Assembly (NCBI GenBank): GCA_027021085.1
Contig: JALUVB010000270.1
Coordinates: 1 to 21,028 of the forward strand
DNA length: 21,028 nt
Direction of reading: 5' to 3'
Source of the DNA: a bacterium
GTDB taxonomy: Bacteria > CAIJMQ01 > JAADFP01
A program made the translations under genes and the position numbers. Positions 7,080-12,695 of this stretch are shown piece by piece. The notes beneath the pieces are model-generated. The model did not search any database. It was given only the letters and a program-made list of their open reading frames with translations, and had not been told where the DNA came from. How positions within the stretch are numbered: position 1 is the first letter of the stretch; the number at the start of each line of letters is the position of its first letter.

Positions 7080-7123
7080 TCACTATTTACTATCTTTCCT
7101 CGTTACTTGTTACCATTCACTAT
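7080..7123 (+). repeat. Composite heptamer block, second copy
   Basis: Two T-Y-ACTAT heptamers at 7080-7093, a CTTTCCTCG bridge at 7094-7102, then three heptamers at 7103-7123. The layout and the bridge sequence match the element at 31-76 and the one at 7289-7328. Confidence 0.6.
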
Positions 7124-7130
7124 TCTCCCA

Positions 7131-7158
7131 GTCTATAGTCTAAGGTCTAAAGTCTAAA
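7131..7158 (+). repeat. Tandem 7-base array, GTCTAWR family (plus orientation)
   Basis: Four adjacent 7-base units beginning GTCTA: GTCTATA, GTCTAAG and two of GTCTAAA. It is in inverted orientation to the array at 7016-7043, 87 bases away, so the two could pair into a long imperfect stem. Confidence 0.65.
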
Positions 7159-7165
7159 ATCCTGG

Positions 7166-7185
7166 ATGCCTGCTTCCGCAGGCAT
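7166..7185. repeat. Perfect 8-bp hairpin with 4-base loop
   Basis: ATGCCTGC, loop TTCC, then GCAGGCAT. On the minus strand the loop reads GGAA, a GNRA-type tetraloop. The surrounding sequence (GACAGGC..., TGTCATTCTTGC) looks like the small palindromic repeats common in candidate-phylum and deltaproteobacterial genomes. It could end transcription of the upstream cluster on the minus strand, but only a short, interrupted T-run follows. Confidence 0.55.
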
Positions 7186-7243
7186 GACAGGCGGGCAAGT
7201 TGCTTGTCATTCTTGCAAATCCCAACCTCCCTTAGAACCTCTC

Positions 7244-7278
7244 CCAGGATACCAGGATTACCAAGATACCAGGCTACC
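7244..7278 (+). repeat. Tandem 8-base array, CCAGGATA family
   Basis: Four adjacent units of 8 to 9 bases with consensus CCAGGATA, plus a partial fifth. Another simple repeat restricted to this spacer. Confidence 0.55.
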
Positions 7279-7288
7279 GTCCATCTAT

Positions 7289-7328
7289 TCACTGTTCACT
7301 ATCCTTTCCCTCGCTACTCACTACTATT
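7289..7328 (+). repeat. Composite heptamer block, third copy
   Basis: Two heptamers (TCACTGT, TCACTAT) at 7289-7302, a CCTTTCCCTCGC bridge at 7303-7314, then TACTCAC and TACTATT at 7315-7328. It is the closest match to the element at 31-76, in the same orientation, and like that copy it lies immediately 3' of a gene end. Confidence 0.65.
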
Positions 7329-7330
7329 TC

Positions 7331-8536
7331 TCACTTCACTTCCCGCATTCGCATGTTTTTGAAAGTAAGGCCGGATTCCGGGCCGGGTAAAGGAGCTACT
7401 GGCTCGGTGAGCAAAAAGTCACCTTTCTTAATCCACATCTTTAAAATCTCAGCTACTTCTCTTGCCCTGGCATAGCTGGAAAGACTGGCAGTGGGAACTT
7501 CTTTCCCTTTAACGGTAATCTTCCCACTCTTTAATTCCTGGTAGTTGGCTTCACCCAATGCACCAGGAATTACCTGCGGGTAGGCTTCACTGTAATCCAC
7601 TATGGGTGCATAAATCTCGCTGTCCTTTACCGCGGTATAGCGGGCAATCTCCTCATCAAGAACGGGTATGGGAACTCCGATACCCACAGTAAGCGTAACA
7701 CCATAGCCAGTCATGGTAGTACCCCTGAGCCACTCCGGAGACATCTTTTTCAAATCACCTATAACCGCCAGGGTCCCTGCTCCTCCACAGGGCACACCGT
7801 TCTCTTTTCGCTTGGCAGTGGGGTTATGCTGAGTACCCTGCCAGGCCACATATCCAATCCCCCCTCCCAGGAATATTTTTGTGCCTATTCCCAGAGTTTC
7901 ATAATAGGGGTCATTGAGAAGCGGCGACAGTTGTCCTGCACTGCAGTAATTGGCATTACCCAGATGTGGTTTCAGGATACCCATATAAGTGTATATGGTT
8001 TTATCTGAAAGGTTCACGGCAATGTTGTAATTCTGGTAGCAGTTGCGGGGGTTGAAGAGAACTGCCTCGTTTACATCCTTGATATTTATCCAGACTTTAA
8101 GTTTTTTCCTGGGGTAACAATCAGTACCATAAGTCTCTGCTTCCAGGATAATATCCTTCCCGGCTACGAATTCCTGTATTACATGCCCTCCGCCGTACTT
8201 GAAGGCTCCCGGGTGGACGGCATTGCGCGGGTCATCGTCCGGCAGGGCAGTACAACCCAGGTATATATCCACGGCTGCCCATCCTGCATAGGTGGGTACA
8301 TTATTGAGATAACACTTGCCTCCCCCTATCTTTATGCGAGGCTTGGCGTGTCCCAGGTTGATATACATTCCGCTGGAACACATAGGCCCAAAAGTTCCCG
8401 TAGTAACCACATCTACTTCCTGGCTGGCCTTTTTGGCCCCTTTCTCCTCCACAATGTCAATCATTTCCTCCGCAGTAACCACCACCACCTCTCCTTTCCT
8501 TATTTTCTCATTGATTTCTTTAATAGTTTTAGCCAT
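7331..8536 (-). CDS. DUF39/COG1900 homocysteine-biosynthesis protein (L-aspartate semialdehyde sulfurtransferase type)
   Basis: A 401-residue protein of the HcyBio (DUF39) family. In Methanosarcina the homologue MA1821, with a NIL-ferredoxin protein, supports homocysteine formation from aspartate semialdehyde and sulfide, bypassing O-acyl homoserine. Family signatures here: TTGTFGPMCSSGMYINLGH (45-63), IGGGKCYLNNVPTYAGWAAV (70-89) and TYGTDCYP (135-142). C53 and C140 lie in the segments where, as I recall, the essential cysteines of the methanogen protein are. There is no C-terminal CBS domain pair, which some relatives have. A strong AAGGAGGT site precedes the ATG. A small ORF and a NIL-only protein are just upstream, and the NIL-ferredoxin protein is at 3267-3674. 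It ends the sulfate-assimilation run. Confidence 0.9.
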   Translation of the reverse strand: MAKTIKEINEKIRKGEVVVVTAEEMIDIVEEKGAKKASQEVDVVTTGTFGPMCSSGMYINLGHAKPRIKIGGGKCYLNNVPTYAGWAAVDIYLGCTALPDDDPRNAVHPGAFKYGGGHVIQEFVAGKDIILEAETYGTDCYPRKKLKVWINIKDVNEAVLFNPRNCYQNYNIAVNLSDKTIYTYMGILKPHLGNANYCSAGQLSPLLNDPYYETLGIGTKIFLGGGIGYVAWQGTQHNPTAKRKENGVPCGGAGTLAVIGDLKKMSPEWLRGTTMTGYGVTLTVGIGVPIPVLDEEIARYTAVKDSEIYAPIVDYSEAYPQVIPGALGEANYQELKSGKITVKGKEVPTASLSSYARAREVAEILKMWIKKGDFLLTEPVAPLPGPESGLTFKNMRMREVK

Positions 8537-8570
8537 TCAGCACCTCCTTCCACTCTGCTTTATCCACACC

Positions 8571-8819
8571 TCAACCATATTCCTCCTGGAGCAGGGAGAA
8601 TGCCGCCAAGACTCTTTCCCAGATTCTCCCCTTGTTTTTTATACGCAGCTGGATTAGTTTTCCGGCTAATTCTGGATAGGGTTCTCCGTAAACCTTGGCT
8701 TGTATCCAATCATATACATTTTCCGCAAAAAAGTCCATCACATTGTTATCCATCCATAAAACATGCTTATTTGCCGGAAAATCCCTGAAGCACAAGAATA
8801 CCATGCAACAGAAATACAA
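8571..8819 (-). CDS. Small hypothetical protein
   Basis: An 82-residue ORF between the NIL gene and the DUF39 gene, 34 nt before the latter. I do not recognise it. The N-terminal 22 residues are cysteine- and hydrophobic-rich and may not be translated; in-frame ATGs at 8753 and 8738 would give about 60 or 55 residues, none with a strong ribosome site. The start at 8819 has a GTGAGGT-like sequence about 10 nt upstream. The C-terminal half (NVYDWIQAKVYGEP then KGRIWERVLAAFSLLQEE) looks like a compact helical protein with normal codon use, which favours a real gene. The place in the cluster suggests a link with DUF39, but there is no direct evidence. Confidence 0.5.
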   Translation of the reverse strand: MYFCCMVFLCFRDFPANKHVLWMDNNVMDFFAENVYDWIQAKVYGEPYPELAGKLIQLRIKNKGRIWERVLAAFSLLQEEYG

Positions 8820-8908
8820 TTTTCTACCTCACTATTCTTCTTATTTTTTGTTACGAGAATGAAAAAATAGCCTTGTGGTTATCGTAAGCAGCCATGCTAA
8901 GAAGATGG

Positions 8909-9163
8909 TCAGTCCACGATATCTCCCACGATAGGCTTTACCTCCACACCTTTCTCAAGCAGGTACTTGATTCCTTTTTCTACGTTATCTTCTTTGCCCT
9001 CTAACTCGAGCACCAATTCTCCTACCGTCTCAGTAACCCGGGCCCGGCGTATATTGGGAACTATATCGTATTTTTTTGCCATCTGGAAAGTTACCGGTTC
9101 CCTAATCAGATTTTGAGGAAAAATTAACTTAACCATTCTCTTTACCGTCTCCTTTTCAGCCAT
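8909..9163 (-). CDS. Stand-alone NIL domain protein
   Basis: An 84-residue protein made only of a NIL domain. It parallels the N-terminal domain of the NIL-ferredoxin protein at 3267-3674: VKLIFPQNLIREPVTF here matches LVLTFPPSLVNTPVTY there, and both go on with a VVPNIRRARVT / VVNILRARVT segment. The ATG at 9163 has a GGAGGAGGT site 8 nt upstream; a longer reading from 9223 would overlap the E1 fusion gene and adds a non-family leader. NIL domains occur on methionine ABC importer ATPases as ligand-binding regulatory domains, so methionine or homocysteine binding is plausible. Being near the DUF39 gene it probably serves homocysteine synthesis. Confidence 0.85.
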   Translation of the reverse strand: MAEKETVKRMVKLIFPQNLIREPVTFQMAKKYDIVPNIRRARVTETVGELVLELEGKEDNVEKGIKYLLEKGVEVKPIVGDIVD

Positions 9164-9179
9164 ATTATCTACCTCCTCC

Positions 9180-10265
9180 TTATTGCTTTGCACTACGAAG
9201 CTGGCAGAACTCTTCGTAGTCAATTAACTCCCGTATAGTGGGATTATTCCCGCAAACCTGGCAGTTTTCATTTCGCTGGATATTCACCTTGCGGAAGGTC
9301 ATATCCAGAGCATTAAAAATGAGTAGCCGGCCGTTTAAAAGGCTTCCCTTTCCCAGAATATATTTCAGCACCTCGCTGGCCTGCACCATGCCCATGATAC
9401 CAGCCACAGCCCCCAATATGCCCGCTTCCTGGCAGGAAGGCACCATGCCGGGAGGCGGAGGCTCGGGAAAGAGGCAGCGATAACAGGGCCCCTCATGCGG
9501 AACAATGGTAATCGCCTGTCCTTCAAATTTCAGGATACCAGCATGGGAAAACGGTTTTCCGGCAATAACGCAGGCATCATTCACCAGGTAGCGGGTGGGA
9601 AAGTTGTCGCTCCCATCAACTACGATGTCGTAATCTTTAATTATATCCAGGATATTTTCGGAAGTAACGCGCAGGGGATAGGTGATAATCTGCACATCAG
9701 GATTAAGAGCCAGCAGCTTTTCTTTAGCGGATTCCACCTTGAGTTTACCCACATCGGAGGTAAAATGGAGAATCTGGCGTTGTAAATTATTTAGCTCCAC
9801 CCTGTCGCTGTCCACCAGGCCAATCTGCCCCACACCGGCACTGGTTAAATAATAGGCACAGGGCGAACCCAGTCCACCGCAGCCAATAATCAAAACTTTG
9901 GCTTTGAGCAGTTTTTTCTGCCCTGCCCCCCCTACCTCGGGAAGGATTATCTGGCGGCTGTATCTTTCGATTTGTTCTTCTGTGAAGTCAATCCCGCCGG
10001 CAATTGCCGGTATGATGGAAACCTCGTCCCCATCTTTCAGTGCTGTCTTATCTCCCTGCAAGAACCGGATATCCTGCTCGTTTACGAAGAAGTTTATAAA
10101 CCGCCTCAATTTACCGTTTTCTTCGCAAAGCCTTTCCTTGATTCCGGGATACTTCTTGTCCAGGTTCTCTATTAAATCCCTGATATCCTTACCCTCACAC
10201 TCCACTTCTGTTTGGTTACCGGTTAATTTTTGCAATGGTACTGGTATCCTGACTCTAACTCCCAT
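9180..10265 (-). CDS. CysO/MoaD-like sulfur carrier fused to MoeB/ThiF-type E1 adenylyltransferase
   Basis: One 361-residue reading frame with two units. Residues 1-91 are a beta-grasp carrier ending IIPAIAGG, very like actinobacterial CysO ([26 protein letters not shown]). Residues 92-361 are an E1 enzyme: [13 protein letters not shown] at 100-112, nucleotide loop GCGGLGS at 128-134, acidic VDSD at 151-154, zinc cysteines C261, C264, C335, C338, and C278 at the place of the ThiF catalytic cysteine. E1 enzymes adenylate the terminal glycine of a carrier, but here Gly90-Gly91 runs straight into the E1, with an ATT codon and no usable internal start at the junction. The E1 may activate the TtuB-like protein and, after cleavage, its own carrier. 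Start overlaps thrC by 11 nt with a GGAGG site. Confidence 0.92.
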   Translation of the reverse strand: MGVRVRIPVPLQKLTGNQTEVECEGKDIRDLIENLDKKYPGIKERLCEENGKLRRFINFFVNEQDIRFLQGDKTALKDGDEVSIIPAIAGGIDFTEEQIERYSRQIILPEVGGAGQKKLLKAKVLIIGCGGLGSPCAYYLTSAGVGQIGLVDSDRVELNNLQRQILHFTSDVGKLKVESAKEKLLALNPDVQIITYPLRVTSENILDIIKDYDIVVDGSDNFPTRYLVNDACVIAGKPFSHAGILKFEGQAITIVPHEGPCYRCLFPEPPPPGMVPSCQEAGILGAVAGIMGMVQASEVLKYILGKGSLLNGRLLIFNALDMTFRKVNIQRNENCQVCGNNPTIRELIDYEEFCQLRSAKQ

Positions 10266-11505
10266 TTTTCTCTCCTCCTCTCTTCTTCATTTCTTTCTCA
10301 AAAAAGTTTAAATTCGGCTCTATCCTCATCACTTTGTCCAGCTTACTTGAAACAGCTTCCTGCGTTTTCAAACCGTTCCCTGTAATTGAAATTACAATTA
10401 ACTCGTCCGGGGGAATCCTGCCCTGTTCTATCAGCTTTTTGGCCACAGCCACTGTAACACCTCCCGCGGTTTCGGTAAATATCCCCTCGGTTCTGGCCAG
10501 TAACTTTATCCCTTCTACTATTTCTTCGTCGCTCGCCTCTTCACCCCAGCCGCCGCTGTCCATAACCGTTTTAAAAGCATAGTACCCGTCAGCCGGATTA
10601 CCAATGGCCAGGGACTTAGCAATTGTCTTTGGTTTTACCGGCTTGATTATCTCGCTCCCTTCTTTAATTGCTGTAACCACCGGAGCACAACCCTGTGCCT
10701 GGGCAGCGTATATCCTGGCATCAACCTGGTCAATTAACCCCAGCTTTTTAAGCTCGTGGAATCCTTTCCATATCTTGGAAATTAAAGACCCTCCCGCCAC
10801 CGGGACAATAATATGTCGGGGAACCCGCCAGCCAAGCTGCTCCACTATTTCATAAGCGTAAGTCTTGGAGCCTTCCGCATAATAGGGGCGGATGTTGATA
10901 TTTACAAATGCCCAGTTGTATTTATTTGCCACTTCACTGCAAAGTCTGTTTACTTCGTCGTAGTTTCCTTCCACGGCGATAACCTGCGGGGCATAAACAA
11001 GCGAAGCCACCACCTTGCCCAATTCCAGGTCAGCGGGGATAAAAACAAAACATTTGATTCTTGCCTGGGCAGATTGGGCAGAAACAGAATTTGCCAGGTT
11101 CCCCGTAGAAGCACAGGCCACCGTATCAAAACCAAATTCTTTTGCCTTGCTTATGGCTACCGAGACCACCCTATCTTTGAAAGAAAGGGTGGGGTGGGAG
11201 ACAGAATCATCCTTAATATAAAGTTCCTTCACTCCCAATTCCCTGGCTAAGTTGTCTGCCTTGACCAGGGGGGTAAAACCAGAGTGCAAGCCGACCAGGG
11301 GATTCCCGTCAATGGGTAAAAGCTCCTGGTACCGCCATAAATTTTCTGCCCGGGAGGAGATAATCTCTCTGCTTAATTTTTCTCTTATACTGGAATAATC
11401 ATAAATTACTTCCAGAGGACCAAAACAATATTCGCACACATAAAGCGGCTCCTTGGGATATTCCCTCCCACATTCTCTGCATTTTAATCCTTTTACGTAA
11501 CCCAT
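10255..11505 (-). CDS. thrC: Threonine synthase (PLP-dependent)
   Basis: Converts O-phosphohomoserine to threonine. At 416 residues it has the N-terminal zinc ribbon (C9, C12, C24, C27), the PLP lysine K110 in HPTLSFKDR, the phosphate loop [10 protein letters not shown] at 131-140 and a late glycine-rich [10 protein letters not shown] segment. It belongs to the shorter class found in archaea and many bacteria. It is inserted between two carrier fusions: 12 nt after the ThiS-cysteine synthase gene, overlapping the MoaD-E1 fusion by 11 nt. thrC next to a CysO-like carrier is also seen, as I recall, in actinobacteria. Because PLP enzymes of this fold can use sulfide in place of water, a side role in homocysteine formation is conceivable, but threonine synthesis is the default. 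Confidence 0.92.
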   Translation of the reverse strand: MGYVKGLKCRECGREYPKEPLYVCEYCFGPLEVIYDYSSIREKLSREIISSRAENLWRYQELLPIDGNPLVGLHSGFTPLVKADNLARELGVKELYIKDDSVSHPTLSFKDRVVSVAISKAKEFGFDTVACASTGNLANSVSAQSAQARIKCFVFIPADLELGKVVASLVYAPQVIAVEGNYDEVNRLCSEVANKYNWAFVNINIRPYYAEGSKTYAYEIVEQLGWRVPRHIIVPVAGGSLISKIWKGFHELKKLGLIDQVDARIYAAQAQGCAPVVTAIKEGSEIIKPVKPKTIAKSLAIGNPADGYYAFKTVMDSGGWGEEASDEEIVEGIKLLARTEGIFTETAGGVTVAVAKKLIEQGRIPPDELIVISITGNGLKTQEAVSSKLDKVMRIEPNLNFFEKEMKKRGGEKNGS

Positions 11506-11517
11506 TTTAGACCCCCC

Positions 11518-12678
11518 TTAAATTTCAAAGTATTGTTGCATACTGAAATACCTTTCTCCCGAGTCAGGAAGGATAACCAGCACCCTTTTCCCCTTACCCA
11601 AATCCTTCGCCACTTGCAAGGCTGCGAAACAGGCTGCACCAGAGGATATTCCACAGAACACTCCCTCCTCCTTTGCCAACCGCTGCGCCGTGTGGTAAGC
11701 ATCTTCGTCTGTAACAGATATGATTCGGTCAATCACTTCCCTGTCTAATACCTCGGGGATAAATCCAGGCCCGATACCCTGTATTTTATGGGGCCCGGGG
11801 GCATTTCCGGAAAGCACGGCAGAACTATCCGGCTCCACGGCAACTACCTGGACCTGGGGGTATTTTTCCTTCAGTGTCTCCCCCACCCCGGTAATTGTGC
11901 CTCCTGTGCCTATTCCGGCCACAAAAGCATCCAGTTCCCCATCCATACAGGCAAGTATTTCCTGCGCAGTGGTTTTCCTGTGTATTTCCGGATTTGCAGG
12001 ATTTTTAAACTGCTGGGGCATAAATGCATTTTCGGTCTTTTCCACTATTTCCTCTGCCTTTTTCACCGCCCCTTCCATGCCTTCAATTGCCGGGGTAAGC
12101 ACTGTCTCTGCTCCAAAACTTTTTAATATGTACATTCTCTCCAAGCTCATTGATTCCGGCATGGTAAGAATGCACTTGTATCCTTTAACCGCACAAACAA
12201 AAGCCAGGCCTATCCCCGTATTGCCGCTGGTAGGCTCCACAATAATTGAACCCGGTTTGATCCTGCCTTTTTTTTCCGCATCCTCAATCATGTTAAGCGC
12301 TATCCTATCTTTTACACTCCCTCCCGGCGTAAAAGACTCAAGTTTAGCATAAACCTCTGCCATTTTATCATCTACGAGACGATTTAACTTCACTATCGGG
12401 GTATTGAAAATTAACTCCAGCACATTGTTAGCCACCTTCACGCCGCATTTTTTCTCCTTTCTCTCGTCCAGACATCCTCCTCCCATGAAAAACACTATCT
12501 CCACCCGGTCATCGTTCTTTAGTTTTACCTTCTCGTAATCTCCCCGGGGAATGATTTTATCATTAAGCTCTACGGTAACCACCTCCGGGCGAATATTTTT
12601 CTTTTTAAGAAGCTCGGCAATACTTAAACTACTTTCCAACTCCTCTGCTTTACCGTTAATTAAAACTTTTACTGGCAT
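11518..12678 (-). CDS. cysK: ThiS-like sulfur carrier fused to cysteine synthase
   Basis: A 386-residue fusion. Residues 1-68 are a ThiS-type beta-grasp carrier ending VEIVFFMGGG; residues 69-80 are a linker with two cysteines (C69, C78); residues 81-386 are cysteine synthase. The PLP lysine is K123 in GGSVKDR, with TSGNTG at 150-155, a GTGGTITG loop and the C-terminal PDSGERY. The HKIQGIGPGFIP segment is that of O-acetylserine sulfhydrylases rather than of phosphoserine-specific CysM. In Mycobacterium a separate carrier, CysO, hands sulfur to CysM; here the two are one polypeptide, so the carrier tail is blocked unless cut. An in-frame ATG (M65) with GGAG 12 nt upstream could give a free cysteine synthase. 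AGGGAGG precedes the start. The gene follows the sulfite reductase by 17 nt. Confidence 0.93.
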   Translation of the reverse strand: MPVKVLINGKAEELESSLSIAELLKKKNIRPEVVTVELNDKIIPRGDYEKVKLKNDDRVEIVFFMGGGCLDERKEKKCGVKVANNVLELIFNTPIVKLNRLVDDKMAEVYAKLESFTPGGSVKDRIALNMIEDAEKKGRIKPGSIIVEPTSGNTGIGLAFVCAVKGYKCILTMPESMSLERMYILKSFGAETVLTPAIEGMEGAVKKAEEIVEKTENAFMPQQFKNPANPEIHRKTTAQEILACMDGELDAFVAGIGTGGTITGVGETLKEKYPQVQVVAVEPDSSAVLSGNAPGPHKIQGIGPGFIPEVLDREVIDRIISVTDEDAYHTAQRLAKEEGVFCGISSGAACFAALQVAKDLGKGKRVLVILPDSGERYFSMQQYFEI

Positions 12679-12695
12679 AATATCCTCCCTATATT

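Larger units (their letters stand above)
6944..7330. other. Non-coding spacer between the two gene clusters
   Basis: I find no convincing gene in this stretch of 387 bases. It is filled with short repeats annotated separately: two hairpins, two opposed 7-base arrays, two copies of the composite heptamer block also seen at 1-76, and an 8-base array. On the minus strand a perfect TATAAT lies at 7044-7049, about 100 nt before the pseudopilin start, but it lacks a good -35 hexamer at the right distance and falls at the end of a repeat array, so it is a weak promoter candidate. Confidence 0.6.

Noticed and set aside
7016-7158. CRISPR array
   Set aside because: Units are only 7 bases, adjacent and without unique spacers, and no cas genes are present.
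7160-7190. Intrinsic terminator after the DUF39 gene
   Set aside because: The hairpin is good but is not followed by an uninterrupted T-tract on the minus strand; kept as a repeat.
7166-7390. A plus-strand frame starting MPASAGMTGG in the spacer
   Set aside because: This peptide is the usual translation of a short palindromic repeat, and the rest runs through simple repeats into the antisense of DUF39.
8183-8788. A 201-codon plus-strand frame across the DUF39 start and the small ORF
   Set aside because: It is antisense to the conserved DUF39 N-terminus, with low-complexity composition.
8852-8887. Inverted repeat TTACGA/TCGTAA between the NIL gene and the small ORF
   Set aside because: Only 6 bp with a 24-base loop; likely by chance in AT-rich sequence.
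9980-10000. Two separate genes, carrier and E1, rather than a fusion
   Set aside because: No stop codon and no usable start codon at the junction; the codon after Gly-Gly is ATT with no spaced ribosome site.
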